DNA of 64,000 bases, taken from assembly GCF_001418005.1 (NCBI RefSeq), contig NZ_LIOL01000015.1, forward strand, positions 7,501 through 71,500, written 5' to 3'. Within the stretch, counting starts at the first letter, position 1. Each line of letters opens with the position of its first letter. Below, piece by piece: positions 1-11,045 of this stretch. The notes below the pieces were generated by a model. It ran no database searches. It saw only the letters and a program-made list of their open reading frames with translations, and was not told where the DNA came from. A program made the translations under genes and the position numbers. The stretch comes from Chelatococcus sambhunathii (lineage in GTDB: Bacteria; Pseudomonadota; Alphaproteobacteria; Rhizobiales; Beijerinckiaceae).

Positions 1-1
1 C

Positions 2-736
2 GTCCAGGATCTCATCCGCATCTTTGCCTATGACGTCGATTTCCAGCGCCGCGTCGGGCCGAGCGACTCGATCGAGCTGTTCATGGCCGATGACGATGGC
101 ACGGCCGGCGGAGATGTCTTGTTTGCCGCGCTCACCGTCGGCGGCGAGCGACGGGCGGTCTACCGCTACCAGTCACCGCAGGACAACGCCGTGGACTATT
201 TCGACGAGGACGGACGTTCGCTGAAGAAGTTCCTGCTGCGCAAGCCGATCACCGACGGCATCATGCGGTCGGGCTTCGGCACCCGCCGGCATCCGATCCT
301 CGGCTATTCCAAGATGCACACGGGCGTCGACTGGTCGAACCGGTCAGGCACGCCCATTCTCGCCGCCGGCGACGGCGTCGTGATCAAGGCCGGCTGGAGC
401 TCCGGCTACGGCCGGCGCATCGAGATCCAGCACGCCAATGGCTACGTCACGACCTATTCCCACCAGTCGGGGTTCGCCCGCGGCATCCAGGAGGGCAGCC
501 GGGTACGCCAGGGCCAGGTCATCGGCTATGTCGGCAACACGGGCCTGTCGACCGGGGCGCACCTGCACTACGAGGTGCTGGTCAACGGCCACTTCGTCAA
601 TCCGATGAAAATCAAGGTGCCGCGCGGCCGCGAGCTGGAGGGCACGGCGCTCGCCGAGTTCCGCCGCCAGCGCGACCAGATCCGCGAGCTGCGCGGCCGG
701 GCCGAGACGGGCGTGCAGATGGCCGAGGGCGGCTGA
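2..736 (+). CDS. M23 family (LytM-type) metallopeptidase, 5' partial
   Basis: The frame is open from base 2, so the start lies before the window and 244 C-terminal residues are seen. The catalytic LytM domain has both zinc motifs: HTGVD (HxxxD, codons from 317) and HLH (HxH, 560-568), with YGRRIEIQHANGY and VGNTGLSTG between them. Members of this family are periplasmic endopeptidases that cut peptidoglycan cross-bridges, or degenerate activators of amidases; with both zinc motifs intact, this one should be catalytic. The N-terminal part seen (IRIFAYDVDFQRR, EDGRSLKKFLL) is the adaptor region that precedes the LytM domain in many alphaproteobacterial homologues. An internal ATG at 83 is not the real start because homology-like sequence continues upstream. 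Confidence 0.9.
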   Translation, partial: VQDLIRIFAYDVDFQRRVGPSDSIELFMADDDGTAGGDVLFAALTVGGERRAVYRYQSPQDNAVDYFDEDGRSLKKFLLRKPITDGIMRSGFGTRRHPILGYSKMHTGVDWSNRSGTPILAAGDGVVIKAGWSSGYGRRIEIQHANGYVTTYSHQSGFARGIQEGSRVRQGQVIGYVGNTGLSTGAHLHYEVLVNGHFVNPMKIKVPRGRELEGTALAEFRRQRDQIRELRGRAETGVQMAEGG

Positions 737-833
737 GCCGCTCCGGCGGCCGCATGGCAGCCCTGCGCCTCAACGCCTAGCCCGTCCGGCGCCCCCGCTC
801 CAAGGTCGCGCAGCTTCTCCGACCGGTCAGGCC

Positions 834-1751
834 ATGCTCTCCGTCTTCCTGCTCGTCTTGCCGATCTTCGGGCTCATCGCCGTCGGCTTCCTCGCCCGCT
901 TCGTCGGCCTGCTCAACGACCGCACCGGCGAAGGCCTGTCGGATTTCGTCTATGCCCTCGCCATTCCCTGTCTCATCTTCCGCACCCTGGCGAAGGCCAC
1001 GCTGCCGGAGGTGCAGCCCTGGGGCTACTGGCTAGCCTATTTCGGCGGCGTCGCCGTCGTGTGGGTGCTTGCCACGGTCATCGCGCGGCGCCTGTTCGGC
1101 GTCACGGAGACGGAGGGGGCCGTTGCCGGCTTCTCGGCGGCGCAGTCCAACACCGTACTCGTCGGCATCCCGCTCATCCTCAAGGCCTATGGCGACGAGG
1201 GCGCCGTTCCGCTCTTCCTGCTGATCGCTATCCACCTGCCGATCATGATGACGGTGGCCACCATCCTCGTCGAAGGGCGCGGGACCTCGCCGCTGACCAT
1301 CGCACGGCGGCTGATCACCCATCCCATCGTCATCGCGGTCATCCTCGGCTCGCTGGCGAGGCTCCTGCCGGGCGGGCTGCCCGACGTCGCCTGGGCCCTC
1401 ATCAATCCCATCGCCGAGGCGGCCGTGCCCTGCGCGCTCATCGCCATGGGCGTCGCGCTGCGACGCTACGGCTTCGGCGAAGGCCTCGGTCTCGCAAGCA
1501 CGATCACGGTGCTCAAGCTGCTGGTGCACCCTTTCATTGTCTATGTGCTGGCGCTGCACGTGTTCCAGATTCCGCCGACCTGGGCGGGCGTCGCCGTGCT
1601 GTTCGCGGCCTCGCCCTCCGGCATCAATGCCTACCTCCTCGCCGAACGGTACCGCTGCGGCATCGCCATCGCCTCCGGCTCCATCGCCATGTCGACGGGC
1701 TTCGCGCTGGCGAGCACGATCCTCTGGCTTACGGTGCTCGGGGCCGGCTAA
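834..1751 (+). CDS. AEC family transporter (auxin efflux carrier superfamily)
   Basis: The product is a 305-residue inner-membrane protein with about ten hydrophobic segments in the 5+5 arrangement typical of the AEC family. Family hallmarks visible are the N-terminal LPIFGLIAVGFLARF, a helix with AAQSNTVLVGIPL in the first half, and AASPSGINAYLLAERY in the second half. Bacterial members export or import small carboxylates such as malate or malonate; the substrate here cannot be told. It stands alone between the M23 gene and the convergent gluQRS, 16 bp from the latter's stop. The start at 834 fits the family length; no strong ribosome-binding site is visible. Confidence 0.85.
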   Translation: MLSVFLLVLPIFGLIAVGFLARFVGLLNDRTGEGLSDFVYALAIPCLIFRTLAKATLPEVQPWGYWLAYFGGVAVVWVLATVIARRLFGVTETEGAVAGFSAAQSNTVLVGIPLILKAYGDEGAVPLFLLIAIHLPIMMTVATILVEGRGTSPLTIARRLITHPIVIAVILGSLARLLPGGLPDVAWALINPIAEAAVPCALIAMGVALRRYGFGEGLGLASTITVLKLLVHPFIVYVLALHVFQIPPTWAGVAVLFAASPSGINAYLLAERYRCGIAIASGSIAMSTGFALASTILWLTVLGAG

Positions 1752-1767
1752 GGCCGGTTTCCCGAGC

Positions 1768-2679
1768 TCAGAGACGGAAGCCGAGGCGTCGCCTGATCTC
1801 CTCCGCGCCAATCCCTGCCGCCCTCAGATCACGCAGGGCCGGCGAGCCGCGACTCTTGGCGAGCTTGAGACCGGCTTCGTCGGCGACGAGGTCGTGGTGG
1901 TGATAGCGCGGCACCGGCAGCTCGAGCAGCGCCTGCAGGAGGCGGTGCACGTCGGTCGCCGCCGCGAGGTCGCGTCCGCGCACCACATGCGTGACGCCCT
2001 GCAGCGCGTCGTCGACGACCACCGACAGGTGATAGCTCGTCGGCACCTCCTTGCGCGCGAGCACCACGTCGCCCCAGCGCGCCGGATCGGCGGAGACGAC
2101 TCGCTCGCCATCGTCGGGATCAAAGGCGATGAAGACCAGTTCGCGACCGGATTCCGCAAGGCGGCCGAGAGCGCCCGCCATGTCGAGCCGCAAGGCATGC
2201 GGTTCGCCGGCGGCCAGGCGGCGGGCGACCTCATCGACCTGCAGCCGCCGGGCGAGCCCGGGATAGAGCGGCGCGCCGTCGGGATCGCACGGCCACGGTC
2301 TACCTTCGGCACGCTCCCATTCGGCAATGGCTGTCCGGATCTCCTGGCGGCTGGCGAAACAGGGATAAACGAGGCCCATCGCACGCAGCTTCCCCAGCGC
2401 CGCCCCGTAGTCGGCCATGTGATCCGACTGGCGGCGCACCGGCTCCTCCCATGCGAAACCCAGCCAGGCGAGATCCTCATAGATGGCCCGTTCGAACTCC
2501 GGGCGGCAGCGCGTCGGGTCGATGTCCTCGATGCGCAGCAGCAGCCGCCCGCCGAGCCGGCGGGCGAGCGCCGCATTAAGCAGTGCCGAATAGGCGTGCC
2601 CGAGGTGGAGGAAACCATTGGGGCTCGGCGCGAAGCGCAAAACGGGTGTCGTCTTCGCCCCCACTGCCGCATGCGTCAT
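1768..2679 (-). CDS. gluQRS: Glutamyl-Q tRNA(Asp) synthetase
   Basis: This 303-residue class I synthetase-like enzyme would activate glutamate and attach it to the queuosine at position 34 of tRNA-Asp. It has only the catalytic Rossmann part of GluRS: FAPSPNGFLHLGHAYSALLN carries the HIGH-type motif (HLGH), DIDPTRCRPEF follows, and LAKSRGS near the C-terminus is the KMSKS counterpart. The anticodon-binding domain of true GluRS is absent, as expected. The start at 2679 (MTHAAVGAK) leaves 13 residues before the catalytic core; the frame is open further upstream, but that part overlaps the divergent glycosylase gene and is not family-like. The two genes are head to head, 40 bp apart. Confidence 0.9.
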   Translation of the reverse strand: MTHAAVGAKTTPVLRFAPSPNGFLHLGHAYSALLNAALARRLGGRLLLRIEDIDPTRCRPEFERAIYEDLAWLGFAWEEPVRRQSDHMADYGAALGKLRAMGLVYPCFASRQEIRTAIAEWERAEGRPWPCDPDGAPLYPGLARRLQVDEVARRLAAGEPHALRLDMAGALGRLAESGRELVFIAFDPDDGERVVSADPARWGDVVLARKEVPTSYHLSVVVDDALQGVTHVVRGRDLAAATDVHRLLQALLELPVPRYHHHDLVADEAGLKLAKSRGSPALRDLRAAGIGAEEIRRRLGFRL

Positions 2680-2719
2680 GATGAAACGACCACGATTCGA
2701 ATCATGCCGAGGATATCCG

Positions 2720-3388
2720 ATGCCGCGCATCATCGACGGCGAGACGGCGCTCGACCATGCCCTCTCCGGCCTCATCGCCGCCGACCCGCTGATCGGCGAG
2801 CTTGTCGAGGCCGGCGCGCGGCCGCCGCTGCGCCTGCGAGATCCGGGCTTTTCCGGGCTCGCCGGCATCATCGTCGCCCAGCAGGTGTCCGTTGCCAGCG
2901 CCAATGCGATCTGGGCGCGGGTGACGGCGCGTTTCGACCCGCTCGAGCCCCTCGCCTTCCTCGCCGCGAGCGATGCGGACCTGCGCGCCTGCGGGCTCTC
3001 GCTGCCGAAAATGCGCGGGCTGCGCGCCGTCGCCCTCGCGATCGCCGAAGGGCATCTGCCGATCGAGGCGCTCGGCGCGATGGCGCCGGACGAGGCCATC
3101 GCCGCGCTCACCGCCGTGAAGGGCATCGGCCCGTGGACCGCGGAAATCTACCTTCTCTTCTGCCTCGGCCATCCCGACATCTTTCCGGCCGGGGATCTCG
3201 CCCTGCAGGAGGCCGCGCGCCTTGCGCTCGCACTCGACGAACGCCCGCGCGAGAAGGAGCTGCGCGCCATCGCCGAGGAACGCTGGCAGCCTTTCCGCGG
3301 CGTCGCGGCACGCGTGCTGTGGGCCTATTACCGCATCGCCCGCCACGGTCGCGAAGGTGCACCGGTACTCGGCGCCGACGCTACATGA
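2720..3388 (+). CDS. DNA-3-methyladenine glycosylase II (AlkA-like, HhH-GPD)
   Basis: The protein is a 222-residue base-excision glycosylase that removes alkylated purines from DNA. The helix-hairpin-helix is at residues 131-141 (TAVKGIGPWTA) and the catalytic aspartate of the HhH-GPD fold is D159 (FPAGDLALQ). It lacks the extra N-terminal domain of E. coli AlkA, so it resembles the short AlkA/Mag1-like class. The ATG at 2720 is preceded by a gagga ribosome-binding site at 2709-2713; upstream in-frame ATGs (2678, 2618) would run into the gluQRS gene and are less likely. Confidence 0.87.
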   Translation: MPRIIDGETALDHALSGLIAADPLIGELVEAGARPPLRLRDPGFSGLAGIIVAQQVSVASANAIWARVTARFDPLEPLAFLAASDADLRACGLSLPKMRGLRAVALAIAEGHLPIEALGAMAPDEAIAALTAVKGIGPWTAEIYLLFCLGHPDIFPAGDLALQEAARLALALDERPREKELRAIAEERWQPFRGVAARVLWAYYRIARHGREGAPVLGADAT

Positions 3389-3469
3389 GCCGACGCGAAT
3401 CGCTCGACCGTGCCAGCACGATTCGCTAATCAGCGGGAATAGCCATCACGAGCCGCACGGGACGACGAC

Positions 3470-4153
3470 ATGGACCAGCGAACGATAGACGGGCCGCGCC
3501 TTGCCGCGCGATCGGGCACCGCTCGCCAGCTCGTCGTCTTCCTGCACGGCTACGGCGCGGACGGAAACGACCTCATCGACATTGGCCGCCAGTGGCAGCG
3601 CTGGTTGCCGGATGCGGCCTTCGTCTCGCCGCACGCGCCGGAGCCCTGCGGCATGTCGCCCATGGGTCGGCAGTGGTTCGCCCTCACCTTCCGCGATCCG
3701 GACGAGCGCTGGCGCGGCGTCAACCATGCCGGGCCCGGGCTCGATGCCTTCCTCGACGCCGAGTTGGCCCGCCATGGGCTGAGCGGGGACCGGCTCGCCC
3801 TCGTCGGCTTCAGCCAGGGCACCATGATGGCGCTGCACGTTGGCCTCAGGCGGCGCAGCGCACCAGCGGCGATCGTCGGTTATTCCGGCATGCTGGTGGG
3901 GCCGAGCGGTGCTGCACCTGATGCGATGCGGGAAGAGATCCGCGCCCGGCCACCGGTGCTGCTGGTCCATGGCGATGCCGACGAGGTCATCCCGGTCGAG
4001 GCGCTGTTCTTTTCGTCGCAGGCCCTGTCGAGCCTCGACGTGCCGACCGAATGGCACCTGTCGCCCGGCATCGGGCATGGCATCGACAGCGAGGGCCTGC
4101 GCCAGGGCGGATTGTTCCTCGCACGCGCCTTCGGCCTGCCCTACCCGGCCTGA
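3470..4153 (+). CDS. Alpha/beta-hydrolase, phospholipase/carboxylesterase family (YpfH-like)
   Basis: A 227-residue cytosolic serine esterase. The fold markers are VVFLHGYGADGNDL (oxyanion strand-turn), the nucleophile elbow GFSQG with S115, the acid D171 in HGDADEVIP and the base H203 in SPGIGHGID. Family members hydrolyse short acyl esters, lysophospholipids or thioesters; the physiological substrate is not predictable. The stop codon directly abuts the stop of the convergent aldolase gene (4154), so the two transcripts end head to head with no spacer. No signal peptide is present. Confidence 0.87.
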   Translation: MDQRTIDGPRLAARSGTARQLVVFLHGYGADGNDLIDIGRQWQRWLPDAAFVSPHAPEPCGMSPMGRQWFALTFRDPDERWRGVNHAGPGLDAFLDAELARHGLSGDRLALVGFSQGTMMALHVGLRRRSAPAAIVGYSGMLVGPSGAAPDAMREEIRARPPVLLVHGDADEVIPVEALFFSSQALSSLDVPTEWHLSPGIGHGIDSEGLRQGGLFLARAFGLPYPA

Positions 4154-4924
4154 TCAGCGCCCGACAGCCGCGAGCGCCGCCTGCGCGCCCTGGCGCAGGA
4201 AGACCGTGTCGCTGCCAATGGCGGAGACGACGATGCCCTTGCGCGCGAAGGCCGCCGCGCGCTCCGGCGGGCCCGCATAGGCCCAGACCGCCTTGCCGGC
4301 CGCCTTGGCGCGGGCAAGCACGTGGTCGATCGCTTCGTCGACGGCCGCCGATTCCGGCTCGAGCTCACGTCCGCCGGACAAGGCGATGGACAGGTCGGAG
4401 GGGCCGATGAAGACCGCATCAATGCCTTCGACCGCGAGGATGTCGTCGAGCGCGTCAAGCGCCGCTCGCGTCTCGATCATCGCCACAGCGCCAGTGAGGC
4501 CGTTGGCGCGGGCGAGATAGTCCTTCGGTGCCAGACCCGACAGGGCGAGCGCCGCATGCGGCCCCCAGCTGCGCTCGCCGAGCGGCGGGAACTTGGCGAA
4601 GGCTGCGAAGGCCCGTGCATCGGCTGCTGAATTGACCATCGGCGCAATGACGGCGGCGGCCCCGGCGTCGAGCATGCGCGAGGTCGCCTGGAAATCGCCG
4701 ACGGGAATGCGGACGACGGCTGGCTTGCCGGCGCCGGCCACCAACTGGATGCCGCGGATGGCGGCGTCGATGTCGACGGCCCCATGCTGCATGTCGAGCG
4801 TGACGACGTCGAAGGCCTCACGGGCGAGCACAGCGGCGACGGCCGGCTCGCGGCTGCCAACCCAGGCGGAAAACAGCGGCCCGCCTGATGCGAGCCGGCT
4901 GGCGAAATCCCCATGGATCGACAT
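4154..4924 (-). CDS. HpcH/HpaI family aldolase
   Basis: The 256-residue protein belongs to the class II metal-dependent pyruvate aldolases (HpcH/HpaI, 2-keto-3-deoxy-L-rhamnonate aldolase, macrophomate-synthase relatives). Visible family sequence includes FSAWVGSREPAVAAVLAREAFDVVTLDMQHG near the N-terminus, the metal-ligand segment MIETRAALDALDDI, and FIGPSDLSIAL. These enzymes reversibly split 4-hydroxy-2-oxo acids into pyruvate or oxaloacetate and an aldehyde. No other catabolic gene is adjacent, so the substrate is open. The start (MSIHGDFASRL) fits family length. It is transcribed toward the esterase and away from the DUF1476 gene region. Confidence 0.87.
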   Translation of the reverse strand: MSIHGDFASRLASGGPLFSAWVGSREPAVAAVLAREAFDVVTLDMQHGAVDIDAAIRGIQLVAGAGKPAVVRIPVGDFQATSRMLDAGAAAVIAPMVNSAADARAFAAFAKFPPLGERSWGPHAALALSGLAPKDYLARANGLTGAVAMIETRAALDALDDILAVEGIDAVFIGPSDLSIALSGGRELEPESAAVDEAIDHVLARAKAAGKAVWAYAGPPERAAAFARKGIVVSAIGSDTVFLRQGAQAALAAVGR

Positions 4925-4955
4925 GGCGTCCCCCGACCAATCTGCGGCAGCGACC

Positions 4956-5276
4956 CTACTGGCCTTTGACTTCCTCGATGGCCTGGGCCATCAGCTCGGT
5001 CATGGTGCGGCGGATCTGGTGGTCGGACTGGCCGACACCAGCGGCATCGAAATCGGCCCGCACCTTGCGGAAGACGTCGTCGTCGCCCGCCTCCTCGAAA
5101 TCGGCCAGAACGACACTCTTGGCATAGGCCTCGGCATCGGGCCCGGACTTGCCGAGTTGCTGCGCCGCCCAGAGCCCGAGCAGCTTGTTGCGCCGGGCCG
5201 TCGCCTTGAAGCGCAACTCCTCGTCGTGCGCAAACTTCTTCTCGAAGGCCTCTTCGCGCTTGTCGAAGGTCGTCAT
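4956..5276 (-). CDS. DUF1476 protein, F1-ATPase inhibitor zeta subunit
   Basis: A 106-residue, charged, all-helical protein beginning MTTFDKREEAFEKKFAHDEE, which matches the DUF1476 family. In Paracoccus denitrificans this protein is the zeta subunit, which inserts its N-terminal helix into F1 and blocks ATP hydrolysis in one direction. The core segments FKATARRNKLLGLWAAQ and DDVFRKVRADFDAAG are both present. The start at 5276 is chosen because the extra 24 upstream residues in the open frame are proline-rich and unlike the family. No ATP synthase genes are nearby; that is usual, as the inhibitor gene is unlinked to atp operons. Confidence 0.9.
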   Translation of the reverse strand: MTTFDKREEAFEKKFAHDEELRFKATARRNKLLGLWAAQQLGKSGPDAEAYAKSVVLADFEEAGDDDVFRKVRADFDAAGVGQSDHQIRRTMTELMAQAIEEVKGQ

Positions 5277-5641
5277 CGGGCTCAACTCTCCCTCATGCGG
5301 TCGCTCAGGCGGCGATATAGATGGCGGGAGGCTTAAGCGCCAGCCCAAATCGGGCTCGAATCACGCCTCCTCCCCTTTCCCTCATCAGACACCGGACGGT
5401 GCGCGCTTGCAACGCATGCCGCGACACCCCACATCCGGGTCGATGATGGCCAGCGAACGTCCGCCGCCCGGCGCGGTCGTTGTGCTTCAGCGCGCAATCG
5501 GCTAGGTTGCGCCTCGCGGGCGAGGGCTTTGTCCGCAAGCACAAAGAGCCTCGAACCGGTCCCCGCCCGCTTCGAGCCGCGGACCTTTTGTATGGAGCCA
5601 CGGCACCCCCGATGGACTTTCTCAAAACACGGTATACGCCG
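5277..5641 (+). other. Divergent intergenic region (zeta subunit / purC)
   Basis: This 365-bp stretch separates two divergent genes and must hold both promoters. I see no convincing open frame. A 6-bp inverted repeat with a 15-nt loop (ctcgaa 5550-5555, ttcgag 5571-5576) lies about 65 bp before purC; it is too weak to name. No PurR box or purine riboswitch was recognised. Confidence 0.4.
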
Positions 5642-6406
5642 ATGAACCGTCGCCGTCGTATCTACGAGGGCAAGGCAAAGGTGCTCTACGAGGGCCCCGA
5701 GCCGGGCACGCTCATTCAACACTTCAAGGATGATGCGACCGCATTCAACGCCAAGAAGCACGAGATTATCGACGGCAAGGGCGTTCTGAACAACCGCATC
5801 TCGGAATACATCTTCCAGAATCTCAACGACATCGGCGTGCCGACGCACTTCATCCGTCGGCTGAACATGCGCGAGCAGCTGATCCGCGAGGTCGAGATCA
5901 TCCCGCTCGAGGTCGTGGTGCGCAACGTCGCTGCCGGCTCCCTGTCGCAGCGCCTCGGCATCGAGGAAGGCACGCAGCTGCCGCGCTCGATCATCGAGTT
6001 CTACTACAAGAACGACGCGCTCAACGACCCGATGGTCTCGGAGGAGCACATCACCGCTTTCGGCTGGGCGACACCTCAGGAGATCGATGACATCATGGCG
6101 CTCGCCATCCGTGTCAACGACTTCCTCTCTGGTCTCTTCCTGGGCGTCGGCATCCGCCTCGTCGACTTCAAGATGGAAACGGGCCGCATGTGGGAAGGCG
6201 ACATGATGCGCATCGTCGTCGCCGACGAGATCTCGCCCGACTCGTGCCGCCTGTGGGACATCAAGTCGAACGACAAGATGGACAAGGACCGCTTCCGCAA
6301 GGACATGGGCGGCCTGATCGAGGCCTATTCGGAGGTCGCCCGCCGCCTTGGCATCCTCACCGAGAACGAGCGGCCCGGCCACGGTGGCCCGCGCCTGGTG
6401 CAGTGA
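5642..6406 (+). CDS. purC: Phosphoribosylaminoimidazole-succinocarboxamide synthase
   Basis: PurC joins CAIR and aspartate with ATP to give SAICAR in de novo purine synthesis. The 254-residue protein shows the SAICAR synthetase core: [13 protein letters not shown] at the N-terminus, [37 protein letters not shown], and the C-terminal VDFKMETGR and LADEIS-like [15 protein letters not shown]. The start at 5642 ([10 protein letters not shown]) gives the usual alphaproteobacterial length; an in-frame ATG at 5612 and others further upstream are possible but not family-like. purS follows after 88 bp that contain a hairpin terminator, so purSQ may be partly uncoupled from purC. Confidence 0.95.
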   Translation: MNRRRRIYEGKAKVLYEGPEPGTLIQHFKDDATAFNAKKHEIIDGKGVLNNRISEYIFQNLNDIGVPTHFIRRLNMREQLIREVEIIPLEVVVRNVAAGSLSQRLGIEEGTQLPRSIIEFYYKNDALNDPMVSEEHITAFGWATPQEIDDIMALAIRVNDFLSGLFLGVGIRLVDFKMETGRMWEGDMMRIVVADEISPDSCRLWDIKSNDKMDKDRFRKDMGGLIEAYSEVARRLGILTENERPGHGGPRLVQ

Positions 6407-6444
6407 CGCGCTGGACGTTGCCGCAAGGCGCAATTTTGATTAAG

Positions 6445-6466
6445 CGGGGGCCGTTGGCCCCCGTTT
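6445..6466 (+). terminator. Hairpin terminator or attenuator between purC and purS
   Basis: A perfect 8-bp GC stem (6445-6452 with 6456-6463) closes on a 3-nt loop gtt and is followed by ttt and, after two bases, more T residues. It lies 38 bp after the purC stop and 29 bp before purS, so it could end purC transcripts or set their ratio to purSQ. Confidence 0.6.
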
Positions 6467-6494
6467 CCATTTTCTCGTGCCGGAGAGCTGAACC

Positions 6495-6737
6495 ATGAAA
6501 GCCCGCGTGACCGTGACCCTCAAGCAAGGCGTGCTCGACCCGCAGGGCAAGGCCATCGAAGGGGGGCTCAAGTCCCTCGGCATCGAGGGCATCGGGGCTG
6601 TTCGCCAGGGCAAGGTCTTCGACATCGAGGTGGAGAGCGCGGACAAGGCAAAGGCCGAGAGCGTGCTGCGCGACGCCTGCGAGCGCCTGCTCGCCAACAC
6701 CGTCATCGAGAACTACCGCATCGAGCTCGCGGAGTAA
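6495..6737 (+). CDS. purS: Phosphoribosylformylglycinamidine synthase subunit PurS
   Basis: An 80-residue protein that dimerises and bridges PurQ and PurL in the three-part FGAM synthase. It begins MKARVTVTLKQGVLDPQGKAI and contains the typical GIGAVRQGKVFDIEVES and the C-terminal ANTVIENYRIEL. A ggag ribosome-binding site lies 9 bp upstream of the ATG. The stop is 6 bp before purQ, whose ribosome-binding site overlaps the end of purS, so the two are almost certainly one transcript. Confidence 0.94.
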   Translation: MKARVTVTLKQGVLDPQGKAIEGGLKSLGIEGIGAVRQGKVFDIEVESADKAKAESVLRDACERLLANTVIENYRIELAE

Positions 6738-6743
6738 GCGGCA

Positions 6744-7427
<684 letters not shown>

Positions 7428-7460
7428 CCGGCGGCTTGGGGGCCACTCCGTTGTCCAGAC

Positions 7461-7883
7461 CTACATGGCCCATGAGACGCGCGTCGCGGCCGCGACCGGC
7501 ATGGTCTCGTAGCGGAATAGGCCGAGCACGCCCGTCTCGACCCGCCCCGAGGCCGCCACGGTGAGGGTACGTGTCGCCGGATCCTTCTCGACCGTGACCT
7601 GTTCCACCCAGGTCACGCCAAGACCGTAGAAATTCGCCCGGAACATCTGGCTGGCCCGACGCTCCAGCGTCAGCTGGTCCAGCTCCTCCGCCTCCCGGGC
7701 CAATTGCTGCGCCGTGGCATCGAGAACACTCTGCATGTCGAAGCGCACGTTGGCGGCGCGGGCGTATTCGGCGACGATCCCGCACGGCACGAGCAACAAT
7801 ACGGGCCACAGGATGCGCGCCGCGGCGACCACCGTATCGGCGCGCTTGCGCAGGCCGTCCGAAAAGCTCCGACTCCGTCCCAT
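7461..7883 (-). CDS. TadE/TadG-like single-pass membrane protein
   Basis: The predicted 140-residue product has a short cytoplasmic N-terminus (MGRSRSFSDGLRKR), one membrane helix around ARILWPVLLLVPCGIVAEYARA, and an exported C-terminal domain. The run 'helix, then EYARAANVRFDMQSVLDATAQQLA' resembles the N-terminal region of TadE/TadG pseudopilin-like proteins, where tyrosine-arginine and an aspartate-rich helix follow the membrane segment. No tad or flp gene is nearby, so a role in a Flp pilus is only inferred. It points against purQ and purL and separates them. The start at 7883 is the only ATG that leaves a normal N-terminus; upstream open frame overlaps no gene but reads like noise. Confidence 0.6.
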   Translation of the reverse strand: MGRSRSFSDGLRKRADTVVAAARILWPVLLLVPCGIVAEYARAANVRFDMQSVLDATAQQLAREAEELDQLTLERRASQMFRANFYGLGVTWVEQVTVEKDPATRTLTVAASGRVETGVLGLFRYETMPVAAATRVSWAM

Positions 7884-8073
7884 GGCCGTCCAATCCGCTC
7901 CCGACGCGATACTGTTGGTGAACGGATCGCGAATTCCGTGCCGCTGCCGCTGTGCCAAAATGGTGCGCCGGAGGCGACCGCGGACCTTTTCGCCGTCGCC
8001 GCGATTGCCTCGGCGAGGCTGAAAGGCTATGGCCGGGCGAGCGCTTTTCGACCGAGCCCAAGCGGAAACCGAG

Positions 8074-10287
<2,214 letters not shown>

Positions 10288-10322
10288 ACTGGCACGGCGG
10301 GACAAGGGAAGGGGCTGCGGCA

Positions 10323-10559
10323 ATGGCAATGGACGCACGCGAGATCGAAGAGCTCATCAAGGCGCATCTGCCCGATGCGACAGTCGAGATTCGCGATCTC
10401 GCCGGCGATGGCGACCACTATGCTGCGACGGTGATCTCGCCGTCGTTCAAGGGCAAGACCCGCGTTCAGCAGCATCAGATGGTCTATGCCGCGCTGCAAG
10501 GCCGCATGGGCGGGGCGCTCCACGCCCTTGCATTGACGACGGCCGCGCCCGAGAATTGA
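10323..10559 (+). CDS. BolA family protein
   Basis: A 78-residue BolA-like protein ([19 protein letters not shown] start). BolA proteins pair with monothiol glutaredoxins around a shared [2Fe-2S] cluster and act in cluster trafficking or iron sensing. The core [39 protein letters not shown] fragment includes the conserved histidine in RVQQHQMVY. The ATG at 10323 follows an aagggg-type ribosome-binding site. Its partner glutaredoxin gene lies 47 bp downstream, which strongly supports the pairing. Confidence 0.92.
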   Translation: MAMDAREIEELIKAHLPDATVEIRDLAGDGDHYAATVISPSFKGKTRVQQHQMVYAALQGRMGGALHALALTTAAPEN

Positions 10560-10606
10560 TGCCGAACCGCGGGTCGATGGACGAGCCCCGCGAACAGGGA
10601 AAGATC

Positions 10607-10948
10607 ATGAGCAACGCCCACGCTTTCATCGACAACGAGGTCAAGACGAACGACGTCGTGCTCTTCATGAAGGGCACCCCCCAGTTCCCCATGTGCGGGT
10701 TCTCCGGCCAAGTCGTGCAGATTCTCGACTACCTCGGCGTGCCCTACAAGGGCGTCAACGTGCTGGAGGACGACGGCATCCGCCAGGGTATCAAGGACTA
10801 TTCCAACTGGCCGACCATCCCGCAGCTCTATGTGAAGGGCGAATTCGTCGGCGGCTGCGACATCGTGCGCGAAATGTTCCAGTCGGGTGAGTTGCAGAGC
10901 CACCTCAGTGACAAGGGCATCGCGGTGCGCGTGCCCGAGAAGGGCTGA
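10607..10948 (+). CDS. grxD: Monothiol glutaredoxin Grx4/GrxD
   Basis: The 113-residue protein has the monothiol CGFS active site in [13 protein letters not shown], the FMKGTPQFP loop, and the C-terminal [23 protein letters not shown] glutathione-binding part. Such proteins carry [2Fe-2S] clusters with BolA and glutathione and deliver them to target apoproteins. The ATG at 10607 has agggaaag just upstream; an in-frame ATG at 10577 would add ten residues. It is the last gene of the purL-bolA-grxD run and is followed by a strong intrinsic terminator. Confidence 0.94.
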   Translation: MSNAHAFIDNEVKTNDVVLFMKGTPQFPMCGFSGQVVQILDYLGVPYKGVNVLEDDGIRQGIKDYSNWPTIPQLYVKGEFVGGCDIVREMFQSGELQSHLSDKGIAVRVPEKG

Positions 10949-10973
10949 CGCGCGGCAATTGCGAAACGCATCG

Positions 10974-11006
10974 GGGCACGCCGCGCGGGGCGGCGTGCCC
11001 TTTTTT
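10974..11006 (+). terminator. Rho-independent terminator after grxD
   Basis: A perfect 11-bp stem (10974-10984 with 10990-11000) with a 5-nt loop gcggg is followed immediately by six T residues (11001-11006). It sits 26 bp after the grxD stop and ends the purL-bolA-grxD transcript. Confidence 0.92.
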
Positions 11007-11045
11007 CATGGGCCTTTTCCTGGCCGCGACGCAACGGAGGTACAC

